From NCBI RefSeq assembly GCF_028737195.1, contig NZ_JAQZAJ010000002.1, positions 682,001 to 746,000 of the forward strand: a DNA stretch of 64,000 bases, given 5' to 3'. This DNA is from Pseudovibrio exalbescens (GTDB lineage: Bacteria; Pseudomonadota; Alphaproteobacteria; Rhizobiales; Stappiaceae). Each line of letters begins with the position of its first letter. Positions within the stretch are counted from its first letter, which is position 1. The notes beneath the pieces were generated by a model. It was not told where the DNA came from. It did no database searches and saw only the letters and a program-made list of their open reading frames with translations. Shown here piece by piece: positions 1-7,396 of the stretch. The position numbers were made by a program, and so were the translations under genes.

Positions 1-774
1 CGTCAGCAGGTCTGCAAGAGCAAACACCGGGTCATGACGGTAAGCACGTGGTACGGCTCCAGAGTGACCGGGTTCACCAATGCAGCGAATGTTGCGATGG
101 CGGAAGTTGCCCCTAATGCCAGTGACAATGCCTGCTGGAAGTTTCTTCTCGACAAGCAGGGGGCCTTGCTCGATGTGGAGCTCCAAATACTCAAGCACGC
201 TTGACGGAGACAGAAATTGATCGCCGCGCTCGATGGGCTCCATATCAATGCCGATGTCATGCATGTGTTCGGCGAGCGTGCGCCCGTCCTCCTTATGGCG
301 TGCAGCAAGCTCATCAAGGTGCAAATGGCCAAGCAATGCTTTCGAGCTGATGTAGCAAGGGCCGAACCAGGCGCTTTCCTCGCCGCGCAATGCAATCACT
401 TTGACAGGGCGCTTGAAGCGCAGGCCCACCTGCTTGGCTTTCAGAAGGCACAGCAGTCCAGCAAGAATGCCTGCAAGGCCATCAAAGTTTCCGCCTTGAG
501 GTACGCTGTCAATGTGGGAGCCGATAAGGACATATTGCGTTGCCTTGGCATCTTGCGGCAGCGAGAAGATGGCGTTCTCCAACGCATCATACTCCACATG
601 CAAGCCATTGCCGCGTGCAAAATCTGCAAGGTACTTCAGGCTTTCTGTTTCGATCTCCGAGTAAGCAGGGCGGCTTACGCCCTCCGTATCGCGGGTGTGA
701 AACTTGAAGTGCTCGAAAAGGTTCTTCGCGAGAGTTGCATCCGCTTCCGTGAAGCGCGAGTTACTGCGGTTCAT
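1..774 (-). CDS. M20-family N-carbamoyl-amino-acid/allantoate amidohydrolase, C-terminal part off the window
   Basis: Open frame read by translating the reverse strand from ATG at 774 to the window edge; it has no stop, so the gene is cut at its 3' end. It shows GSHIDSVPQGGNFDG (metal-binding His and Asp), a RGEESAWFG segment and LELHIEQGP, the hallmarks of the M20 HyuC/AllC/beta-ureidopropionase subfamily, then GEPGHSGAVP of the lid domain. Such enzymes hydrolyse N-carbamoyl amino acids or allantoate to the amine, CO2 and ammonia in the cytoplasm. The start overlaps the stop of pyrD (ATGA), so it is the downstream gene of the dctPQM-pyrK-pyrD operon. Family is clear. The exact substrate is inference; N-carbamoyl-aspartate fits the neighbours best. 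Confidence 0.85.
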   Translation of the reverse strand, partial: MNRSNSRFTEADATLAKNLFEHFKFHTRDTEGVSRPAYSEIETESLKYLADFARGNGLHVEYDALENAIFSLPQDAKATQYVLIGSHIDSVPQGGNFDGLAGILAGLLCLLKAKQVGLRFKRPVKVIALRGEESAWFGPCYISSKALLGHLHLDELAARHKEDGRTLAEHMHDIGIDMEPIERGDQFLSPSSVLEYLELHIEQGPLLVEKKLPAGIVTGIRGNFRHRNIRCIGEPGHSGAVPRAYRHDPVFALADLLT

Positions 775-1712
775 GAGAGAGCCTCCAGAAACTGCTGATC
801 AGCAGCCTCACCATCGCGCACTGAACCGATCAGGCTGCTCAGGTCCGCAAGACCCTCCGCTTCGGCATAGGCCGCCAGTTCGTCCACGAGTGTGGTCATG
901 ATTGTCGGATTGATGAATGTAGACGTACCAACTTGCACGGCGGTTGCGCCCGCGATGAGGTACTCCAGAATGTCTTCCAGATTTGCGATGCCACCACAAC
1001 CGATCACAGGAATCGAGACCGCCTTTGCGCATTGATAGGTCATGCGCAGGGTAATCGGCTTCAGAGCGGGGCCGGACAGCCCGCCCATCAGGTTGCCGAG
1101 CTTCGGTTTGCGGGTGCGGACATCGATAGCCATAGAGAGCAGTGTATTGGCAACAACCAGTGCATCCGCGCCGCCTTCTTCAGCGGCTTGCGCGACTTCC
1201 GCTGTTTCTCCGGTATTTGGCGACAGTTTCGCCCACAGCGGCAGGTCGGTCGCTGAGCGCAGCTTCTCCATGACGGCGAGCGTTGAGGATGGGCGCATGG
1301 CAAATGCCTTGCCATCCTCCTCAATGTTTGGGCACGAGATGTTCACCTCAATGGCAGCAACACCGGGCACACTGATGTCTTCGCAAAGCTTCGCGAACTC
1401 ATCGACTGTTCCGGCAGAAATGGACGCCACAAACGGACTGTCATAGTGCCTGAAGAACGGAAGGGTGTTTTCAAGGAAGTAAGCAAGCCCCTTGCTGGGA
1501 ATCCCGATGGAGTTCAGCATGGAACCACGCACCTCACATACGCGCGGTGTTGGGTTGCCAGTCCGCACCTCGCGCGTAATTGTTTTTGCAACCAACGCAC
1601 CAAGCTTGTTCAGATCCAGCACTTCCGAAAGGTCTTCAGAAAAAGTGCCTGAGGCTGGCATGATCGGGTTTTTCAGGGTCAGTTGGCCCAGTTTCACGGA
1701 AAGATCTACCAT
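771..1712 (-). CDS. pyrD: Dihydroorotate dehydrogenase, type 1B catalytic subunit (PyrDB)
   Basis: 313 residues, the normal length for class 1 dihydroorotate dehydrogenases. FMN TIM barrel with NPIMPASGTF near the N-terminus, NSIGIPSKG at about 67-75, the NISCPN loop with the class 1 catalytic Cys127, and IPVIGCGGI and AVQVGTSTF in the phosphate-binding region. Type 1B enzymes work as a complex with PyrK and exchange electrons with NAD(H), interconverting dihydroorotate and orotate. The pyrK stop overlaps this start by 7 bp and the M20 gene overlaps this stop, so translation is probably coupled. Alphaproteobacteria normally use a quinone-linked class 2 PyrD for biosynthesis. This copy, in a transporter operon, may therefore be catabolic (inference). 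Confidence 0.93.
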   Translation of the reverse strand: MVDLSVKLGQLTLKNPIMPASGTFSEDLSEVLDLNKLGALVAKTITREVRTGNPTPRVCEVRGSMLNSIGIPSKGLAYFLENTLPFFRHYDSPFVASISAGTVDEFAKLCEDISVPGVAAIEVNISCPNIEEDGKAFAMRPSSTLAVMEKLRSATDLPLWAKLSPNTGETAEVAQAAEEGGADALVVANTLLSMAIDVRTRKPKLGNLMGGLSGPALKPITLRMTYQCAKAVSIPVIGCGGIANLEDILEYLIAGATAVQVGTSTFINPTIMTTLVDELAAYAEAEGLADLSSLIGSVRDGEAADQQFLEALS

Positions 1713-2551
1713 CCCATTGCCTCCTGAAGGTCAAACACTGGGCCCTCTTTGCACACGCGCAGGTGCACAACCTCTCCATTCTGCGAGAATGGGCGCACGC
1801 AGCATTGGCACATGCCGAGCCCACAGGCCATTTGCTGTTCCAGTGCGATTTCGCCGGGGATGTTATGCTTGGCGCCCAGCTCTTGAAGCAGCTTCAAGAG
1901 GCGATTGGAGCCACAGGTGTAGAACGCATCAACGCCTTGGCTGCCTATGAGTCCTTCAATCAGCGTTTGCAGGTTCTCAACGGAGGAGGAGCCATCTTCA
2001 TCTGTCACGCTGATCACTTGCGCGCCAAGAGAGCGGAAGTGCTCCGTGGAAAGCAGGGCGGCCTCAGAGCGTGCGCTGCAAATGGCTGTCAGCTTGCGTC
2101 CAAGCCGAGCAGCTTCTTGCGCAAGGGGCGCAAGAGTGGCAAGTCCAACGCCGCGAGCCACCAGCAGCAGGTTCTGCCACTCCGGTTTGATGGTGTAGCC
2201 AACACCCAGCGGGCCGAGCACATTGAACAGCTCCCCCGGCTTGAGTGTCGCCATGGCCGCGGTTCCCTCTCCAGCGACCTTGTAAAGAAAAGCAAGCTCA
2301 CCTTTGTCGGCATCAAAGCGATAGATGCTCATGGGGCGGCGCAGATAAGGCTGCTGTTGGTCCGTCACTGGACACAACAAATGGAAAAACTGCCCTGGTT
2401 GGCAGTTCAGGATGTGCTTTGGGGCTTCCAGTACCAGCAGCCGGTAGTCATCGTTGGCCGAGGTGTTGGACTTGACCGTACACAGTGCTTCAAATGCCTT
2501 AAGTCCGGCTTCAGGTCGAGCTGAAGCCGGATCCATGTCCTGATGTATCAT
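1706..2551 (-). CDS. pyrK: Dihydroorotate dehydrogenase electron-transfer subunit (PyrK)
   Basis: 281 residues. Ferredoxin-reductase fold: FAD-binding RRPMSIY at about 72-78, a flavin/NAD-binding half with LGPLGVGY and LLLVARGVGLATLAPL, TCGSN before the end, and a C-terminal [2Fe-2S] motif C-x4-C-x2-C-x15-C (MACGLGMCQCC then RVCKEGP). It carries electrons between NAD(H) and the FMN of PyrD in the A2B2 type 1B complex. The typical GGxG of the NAD pocket reads ARGVGLA here, which is unusual but still recognisable. It lies 9 bp after dctM and overlaps pyrD by 7 bp. The N-terminal 15 or so residues are poorly conserved, so the start could be slightly internal. Confidence 0.92.
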   Translation of the reverse strand: MIHQDMDPASARPEAGLKAFEALCTVKSNTSANDDYRLLVLEAPKHILNCQPGQFFHLLCPVTDQQQPYLRRPMSIYRFDADKGELAFLYKVAGEGTAAMATLKPGELFNVLGPLGVGYTIKPEWQNLLLVARGVGLATLAPLAQEAARLGRKLTAICSARSEAALLSTEHFRSLGAQVISVTDEDGSSSVENLQTLIEGLIGSQGVDAFYTCGSNRLLKLLQELGAKHNIPGEIALEQQMACGLGMCQCCVRPFSQNGEVVHLRVCKEGPVFDLQEAMGW

Positions 2552-2560
2552 TGTTAAGTC

Positions 2561-3841
2561 CTAGCCGAAGATGAGGCGTGGGATGAATAAGGAAAGATCC
2601 GGTACGTAGGTAACGATCCCCAAGACAACGAGGTTCATGACAACGAAAGGCCAGACCCCGCTGATGATCGTTGCCACCGGTTTGTTCAAAGTAGATGAAG
2701 CAACGAATATATCCAGCCCGAACGGCGGTGTGATCATGCCGAGGCTGATGTTGAGCGTGACAATCATGCCGAAGTGGACCGGATCAATGCCCAGGCTGGT
2801 TGCAACGGGGAACAGCGGCGGAACTAGCAGGATCAAGGCTGAGTTCGGATCAATGAACATGCCAGCGATCAGGAATGCCAGATTGATGATCATGAGGAAC
2901 ATGATTGGCCCGGCCTCAATGTCAGTCAAAAAGCCGGTAATGAAGGCCGGGACCTGCGCCAGTGTGACGAAGAACGCCAAAATGCCGCCGAACGCCAACA
3001 GGATGAAAATCACCGATGTTTGTATAGCGCTCTGCTCTGTAAGACGGAACAGATCCTTCAACGTCAGGTGTCGATACACCACCATCTCCACAATGATGGC
3101 GTAGACCACGCTGGTTACGGCCGCTTCGGTTGGCGTTACAAAACCAGAATAGATGCCACCGAGAATAATCACCGGCATGCCAAGTGCCCAGCCCGCACGA
3201 CGGAAGCTGACCCAGCGCTCTTTCCATGACGTGCGCTCATAGGTTTTGATTGGCGAGCGGCGGGCTTCCCACATCACCATCAGGGCAAATGCCAGACCAA
3301 GGATCACACCAATGGCAAGGCCGCCCGCGAACAGCTTTGCAACTGAGGTGCCAGTCATCCAGCCATAGATGATCATGGTGATGGATGGTGGAATGAGGAG
3401 GGCCGTTTCGGCACTGGAGACGATAAGGCCCGTGCTGAAGCGATCGGAAAACCCAGTTTCACGCAGGCGCGGATACACCATGCGGCCCATGGCAGCCACC
3501 GTTGCCGGCGCTGAACCGGAGACGGAGCCAAACATCATGGAGGCGCCAATGGTGGTGTGGCCCATGCCACCGCGCGTATGACCCACCAGCGTTTGAATGA
3601 AGTCGGTCAGCCGCCGCGCTATCTGACCTGCGCCCATGAGCTGCGCCGCAAAGATGAAGAACGGGATTGCGAGCAGCGTGGTATGGTTGATGCCGCCAAC
3701 CAGCTTTTGAACGAACACAGCCTCCGGAATGTGGCCGTAGAACATTTCCTTGACTGCAAGCGTAGGCAGGCCAAGCACGAGCAGCATTTCAAAGCCAAGG
3801 ATCAGCAGAGCTGCGGCAAGGAGAATGGGGATGGCAATCAT
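2561..3841 (-). CDS. dctM: TRAP transporter large permease (DctM family)
   Basis: 426 residues, very hydrophobic throughout, with the dozen or so membrane spans expected of the 4TM/12TM TRAP subunit. Family signatures include GGINHTTLLAIPFFIFAAQLM, GGMGHTTIGASMMFGSVSGSAPATVAAMG near residue 110, IPPSITMIIYG, and a late MFIDPNSALILLVPPLFPVATSLGIDPVHFG with ITPPFGLDIFV. It is the membrane channel of a sodium-coupled secondary uptake system for small organic acids, working with DctQ and the periplasmic DctP upstream. The start overlaps the dctQ stop (ATGA), and pyrK begins 9 bp after the stop. The substrate cannot be read from this subunit. Confidence 0.95.
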   Translation of the reverse strand: MIAIPILLAAALLILGFEMLLVLGLPTLAVKEMFYGHIPEAVFVQKLVGGINHTTLLAIPFFIFAAQLMGAGQIARRLTDFIQTLVGHTRGGMGHTTIGASMMFGSVSGSAPATVAAMGRMVYPRLRETGFSDRFSTGLIVSSAETALLIPPSITMIIYGWMTGTSVAKLFAGGLAIGVILGLAFALMVMWEARRSPIKTYERTSWKERWVSFRRAGWALGMPVIILGGIYSGFVTPTEAAVTSVVYAIIVEMVVYRHLTLKDLFRLTEQSAIQTSVIFILLAFGGILAFFVTLAQVPAFITGFLTDIEAGPIMFLMIINLAFLIAGMFIDPNSALILLVPPLFPVATSLGIDPVHFGMIVTLNISLGMITPPFGLDIFVASSTLNKPVATIISGVWPFVVMNLVVLGIVTYVPDLSLFIPRLIFG

Positions 3842-4359
3842 GATGCGTTCTCGCCTTCTTCTGCGGTTCGTGGGGCGTTTTCAAATCGATTGATTATGCC
3901 GAAAAGGTTCAGGAGATAGCGCAGGCCCAAGAGCGAGAAACCCAGAAGGGGTGCCAGATAAATCCAACCCATAGGCAGATCCAGCGTCGGGCTTTTCTGG
4001 CCTGTACCCAGCACGAACACCATGAGGCGGTAGCCCAGCAGTGCCACATAGAACGAAATGATAGCGCCGCTAAGGTCAATCGCGCGGATCAGCCATTTGC
4101 GTTGGTGTTCGGGCAGCTTGTTTCGAATGGTATCGATGCTCACATGGCGCCCGCGTTCCAGGGCAAGGCCCAGACCGCCGAACACAAGAAACAGATTGAG
4201 CAGGCGAACCGCTTCTTCAATCCATGCAAACTGTGCGGAATAGGAGCTTGCCAGCTCGCGCACCAGAACGTTGAAGAAGAACAGAAACACCATCACCAAG
4301 AAGATGGTGACGATCGATGTCCGCTCCACGAGGCGTAACAGATTGAGCGCTTTTCTCAT
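3838..4359 (-). CDS. dctQ: TRAP transporter small permease (DctQ family)
   Basis: About 173 residues with four hydrophobic spans; the segment FNVLVRELASSYSAQFAWIEEAVRLLNLFLVFGGLGLALERGRHVSID is typical of DctQ. It pairs with the large permease DctM in the inner membrane. I chose ATG 4359 because GGGGAAACC lies just upstream. The longer frame would begin with GTG at 4416, inside a strong stem-loop (4404-4430) and without a ribosome-binding site. The 3' end overlaps dctM by 4 bp. Confidence 0.93.
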   Translation of the reverse strand: MRKALNLLRLVERTSIVTIFLVMVFLFFFNVLVRELASSYSAQFAWIEEAVRLLNLFLVFGGLGLALERGRHVSIDTIRNKLPEHQRKWLIRAIDLSGAIISFYVALLGYRLMVFVLGTGQKSPTLDLPMGWIYLAPLLGFSLLGLRYLLNLFGIINRFENAPRTAEEGENAS

Positions 4360-4403
4360 GGTTTCCCCAAACAGTTCGCTGGCCCGCTGATATAAAACAG
4401 AAA

Positions 4404-4430
4404 AGGGCGCGGCCACTTCAGGCGCGCCCT
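4404..4430 (-). terminator. Intergenic stem-loop between dctP and dctQ
   Basis: On the minus strand AGGGCGCG pairs with CGCGCCCT around a short loop, followed by TTTT, between the dctP stop and the dctQ start. It looks like a leaky terminator or processing/stabilising hairpin, often seen after a binding-protein gene that needs more product than its permease. Function is inferred from position and structure. Confidence 0.7.
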
Positions 4431-4446
4431 CTCGTTTGCTTGGTAA

Positions 4447-5481
4447 TCAGTTTGCGGAGACGTCCGCAAATGCTTTTTCGTAGATAGCGATCAGCTTCTG
4501 GCCTTCCTCGCCCGTTGCGGAGAGATAGGCATCCCGAGCGGTTGGGTACATCACTTCGCGCATCTTCGCCCGTTTTGCATCGTCTAGTTCGCGGACGGTC
4601 GTCCCGCTGTCCTTGATCACTTTGAGAGCGTCTTCGGCAGCAGCAGTCTTGTGCGCAACAAGCTCGGGGATCACTTCTTCGAAAGCTTCCGTAATGACGG
4701 TCTGATACTCAGCAGGCAGAGCAGCCCACCAAGCCTGATTGAACAAAACAACATCCTCGAAAGCGCCATGGTTGGTCAGAACAAGGTTGTCCTGCACCTC
4801 AAAGAACTTCATGCGCTGGATGGTATCAAGCGGGTTTTCCTGACCATCTACGATGCCCGTTTGCAGAGAGGTGTATACCTCATTGAATGGCAGCACGATT
4901 GCGGAAGCGCCCAATGCGGTAAACTGACCGATGAGGATTTTGGAGTCCATCACGCGGAACTTTTGGCCCTCAAAGTCATCAACGCTTTCAAGCGGTTTGT
5001 TGGAGGTCATGTGCTTCCAGCCATTTGGCCACAAGGCAACACCCTTCACGCCGCGGCTGTCGAAAGTCGCAAGCAGCGCTTCACCAAACTCACCGCCGCG
5101 GATTTTCTGAGCCTTCTCGGCATCCGTTGGCATCAGGTAAGGGATGTCGAGAACGGAAACCGCCGGGTTGAAGCCGCCAAGGAAACCGGCCGGAGAAACA
5201 GTGCCCTGAATGATGCCCAGCTGAACACCTTCAGTCATTTCGCGTTGGTTCCCAAGCTGACCTTGCGGGTAAATCTGGAACTCCACAGCACCGTCTGTGC
5301 GCTCCTTTACAAGCTCTGCAACCTTTTCGAGCATGATGTGACGGGACTGAGCCGTTGACTCAAGGTGTCCGATCTGAGCTGTGAAGTCAGCGGCGGAAGC
5401 AGTCGATACGGCAGCAAAAAACGCCCCGGAAGTGATTGCGCATGCAACCGCTGCCCGAGCAACTTTGTAAAGGTGCGTCAT
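4447..5481 (-). CDS. dctP: TRAP transporter substrate-binding protein (DctP family)
   Basis: About 344 residues from ATG 5481 (GGGGAAATC just upstream); the frame extends to 5517 but lacks a better site there. Residues 1-30 form a Sec signal peptide (basic start, hydrophobic core, cleavage near AASAAD). The body shows the family pattern GAVEFQIYPQGQLGNQREM, GQKFRVMDS, TSLQTGIVDGQENPL (the central substrate-binding strand) and a long C-terminal helix. It captures a carboxylate in the periplasm and delivers it to DctQM. As the first gene of an operon that continues into pyrK, pyrD and an N-carbamoyl hydrolase, it is a candidate orotate or N-carbamoyl-amino-acid binder; that ligand is inference. 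Confidence 0.94.
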   Translation of the reverse strand: MTHLYKVARAAVACAITSGAFFAAVSTASAADFTAQIGHLESTAQSRHIMLEKVAELVKERTDGAVEFQIYPQGQLGNQREMTEGVQLGIIQGTVSPAGFLGGFNPAVSVLDIPYLMPTDAEKAQKIRGGEFGEALLATFDSRGVKGVALWPNGWKHMTSNKPLESVDDFEGQKFRVMDSKILIGQFTALGASAIVLPFNEVYTSLQTGIVDGQENPLDTIQRMKFFEVQDNLVLTNHGAFEDVVLFNQAWWAALPAEYQTVITEAFEEVIPELVAHKTAAAEDALKVIKDSGTTVRELDDAKRAKMREVMYPTARDAYLSATGEEGQKLIAIYEKAFADVSAN

Positions 5482-5514
5482 GATTTCCCCGATAAAAGTG
5501 TTCAAACGGACGAA

Positions 5515-5542
5515 CATCTACACGAACAGCGAAGCCTGTCAA
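5515..5542 (-). promoter_or_regulatory. Candidate sigma70 promoter of the dctP operon
   Basis: Minus strand: a perfect -35 TTGACA (5542-5537), 16 bp spacer and TAGATG (5520-5515) as -10. This places transcription about 25-30 bp before the dctP start codon. A GAGC-7-GCTC inverted repeat a little further upstream could be an operator. Confidence 0.5.
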
Positions 5543-5998
5543 CATAGTTGAGTAGAATTGAGCTAATTTCGCTCACCTCACCATACGGGAGATACGTCAA
5601 TTCACTTATTTTGCGTCGCTTGGCTGGGCTGAAAACAAAAGCAAAGCCTTGCTAAAATGTGCTGTTTTTATCGGAATAAGCGATCAATATACTTTCGCTG
5701 CTAAGGGTGTGCAAGCGCCATGCTGGCATCAAGCACTTCTTATCCACGTTGAATTTTGCTCAACAATGAATCGTCCTTATTTAAATGCTGCTTGCAGGTA
5801 GCTCGAGCAGCTCTTCGCTCTGGCATTTGGCAAGGCAATAAAACAGATCTAAAGCTTGCGGCACAAGATAGGCTGCTGGTTTCTGTTAGTATCAAGAGCG
5901 TGAGGGTCAGAGTGGTTTCCGTTCTCTGAGAGCGGAAGGGAGCGTACAGGCCATTAGGCCTGTTTTCTGGGCAAGGACAACGAGGACGCGAAATCAGC
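5543..5998. other. Divergent intergenic region between dctP and the nucleotidyltransferase gene
   Basis: About 455 bp with no convincing coding frame. It is AT-richer than the genes on either side and should hold promoters for both directions. It includes TTGA-7-TCAA near 5750 and, close to the rightward gene, a perfect stem-loop listed separately. I see no known riboswitch. Confidence 0.5.
5946..5966 (+). terminator. Leader stem-loop with T-run before the nucleotidyltransferase gene
   Basis: ACAGGCC-ATTA-GGCCTGT followed by TTTTC, 33 bp before the start codon at 5999. It is a perfect 7-bp stem with intrinsic-terminator form. As it sits in the apparent 5' leader it may attenuate the downstream gene or end a short upstream transcript. 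Confidence 0.5.
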
Positions 5999-6691
5999 AT
6001 GAAGAAAGAACATGGGCTCCAATTCCCAACCTTCGGTAGTGACAGGATAAACCAGGCAAGCGAGCCAGAGTTGCAAGCGCTGGTTCGAGAGATGGTACGC
6101 AACAATTCAGTTATCTGGTCGCTGCTGAAGTTGGCGGAGGCGGAGAAGCTGCCCGACGCCTGGATCGTTTCAGGGGCCATCTACCAAAACCTCTGGAACG
6201 CGATGTTGGGCTTGCCTCAGGGCCACGGGATCAAGGACTATGATTTGGTCTATTTCGATGGTGCCGATCTTTCTTGGCAGGCTGAGGACCGCATTATCAA
6301 GCGTATTGATTCCCGATCGGTCGACCTTGGTGTTCCCGTTGAAGTGCGCAATCAAGCCCGCGTTCATTTGTGGTATCCGGACCGGTTCGGGGCGGCTTAT
6401 CCGAAGCTGCAGCATGCCACCCACTCTCTGGACTATTATGCCTCAAAGACCCACGCGGTCGCTGTCGGACTGGAGGCAGGAACAGAGAACATAAAAGTTC
6501 ATGCGCCGTTTGGCCTGCGCAACATCTTCGACATGCTTGTTGTGCCGAACTATGCGCTTGATAATAAAAAGACACATCAGGATAAGGCGGCGCGTCTACA
6601 ATCCGTCTGGTCCCCAGTTACGATCATTGATTGGGAGGATGACGAGTTTCTGCGCCATCAAAGACAAGATGCGGGTTTGTTCCTCCGCTAG
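5999..6691 (+). CDS. Nucleotidyltransferase-fold protein (NTP_transf_6, formerly DUF925)
   Basis: 230 residues. The core reads DAWIVSGAIYQNLWN, then GHGIKDYDLVYFDGADLSW: the helix-hairpin and D-x-D pair of the polymerase-beta-like nucleotidyltransferase fold. VPVEVRNQARVHLWYPDRFG follows (third acidic position Glu) and VHAPFGLRNIFDMLVVPN near the C-terminus. This is a widespread bacterial family of unknown substrate. The intact acidic residues suggest an active enzyme. A diverged copy without them follows 45 bp downstream on the same strand, probably in the same transcript. Confidence 0.85.
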   Translation: MKKEHGLQFPTFGSDRINQASEPELQALVREMVRNNSVIWSLLKLAEAEKLPDAWIVSGAIYQNLWNAMLGLPQGHGIKDYDLVYFDGADLSWQAEDRIIKRIDSRSVDLGVPVEVRNQARVHLWYPDRFGAAYPKLQHATHSLDYYASKTHAVAVGLEAGTENIKVHAPFGLRNIFDMLVVPNYALDNKKTHQDKAARLQSVWSPVTIIDWEDDEFLRHQRQDAGLFLR

Positions 6692-6736
6692 TTCCCCAGT
6701 ATAAGGGGCGCGAGACCTCTCGAAATTAGGACAGCC

Positions 6737-7396
6737 ATGCCCGTGCCGCAGCAAGGTGCCGACGCAGTCAGTCAAGAGCTGACATTGCTCGATCAGCAGA
6801 TACTTGCAGATCCTCTGAAGTCATCAGAGGACGAGCGGCGACGTGTGCTCTCATTGCTGCTGCTCACTCATCCCGGATTGCTGTCAGCCATGAAAGGCAT
6901 ACGTTCTCTTGGGGTGGCGGACTGGCGCATTTCCGGGCGCACCATCGGGTTGATTGTTGGCAGTGCTTTGTTTGGCAAGCCTGAGCAACTGGGCAGTAAG
7001 CTGCCGCTGCATCTGTCGTATTTTGAGGGCGATAAATCGTCTTCAGGCGGGGATTTGGCATTGCTGCGCAATCTTCAGCTGGTGCTGGAAGAGAGTCCGT
7101 TCAGCATAGCGGTCGAGAATGTTGGGCCACTGCAAAGCGTGCCGCTTCTGGAAAGCGGCCCCAACCAACCTCCGCCCTCGTGCACGGATGAAGCCATACT
7201 TCGGAGCCCCGTTCAGGCGTTGGCTGTTGGGGTGCGCCTTGAGGCAAAAAACAGGCTCTCAATATTTGCGCCCTATGGGCTGGCCTGCCTGTTTGCGATG
7301 AAGTTCATTGAAAATCCGGTTCATCCTGATGAGGCGGCTGTCAAACAGGAAATGCGCTATTTCTCGAGTCTTTGGCCCGATCAGATTCACGGCTGA
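6737..7396 (+). CDS. Diverged, probably catalytically dead paralogue of the preceding nucleotidyltransferase
   Basis: 219 residues. Lined up by eye with the upstream protein, WRISGRTIGLIVGSALFGKP matches WIVSGAIYQNLWNAMLGLP. GSKLPLHLSYFEGD matches GIKDYDLVYFDG, but the DYD acids are gone. ALAVGVRLEAKNRLSIFAPYGLACLFAMKFIENP matches AVAVGLEAGTENIKVHAPFGLRNIFDMLVVPN, and FSSLWPDQ matches LQSVWSPV. It therefore keeps the fold but lacks the metal-binding acids. A regulatory or structural partner of the active copy is a reasonable guess. The 3' end overlaps the convergent pabBC gene by 10 bp. Confidence 0.7.
   Translation: MPVPQQGADAVSQELTLLDQQILADPLKSSEDERRRVLSLLLLTHPGLLSAMKGIRSLGVADWRISGRTIGLIVGSALFGKPEQLGSKLPLHLSYFEGDKSSSGGDLALLRNLQLVLEESPFSIAVENVGPLQSVPLLESGPNQPPPSCTDEAILRSPVQALAVGVRLEAKNRLSIFAPYGLACLFAMKFIENPVHPDEAAVKQEMRYFSSLWPDQIHG

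Noticed and set aside
2637-3104. Rightward frame inside dctM (Met/Asn/Ile-rich)
   Set aside because: Antisense shadow of a hydrophobic membrane protein gene; no independent signals.
4359-4416. Longer dctQ start at GTG 4416
   Set aside because: The codon is inside a strong stem-loop and has no ribosome-binding site, whereas ATG 4359 has GGGGAAACC.
5740-6180. Leftward 146-codon frame overlapping the nucleotidyltransferase start
   Set aside because: Serine-rich shadow composition, no site, and it crosses the well-supported rightward gene and its leader hairpin.
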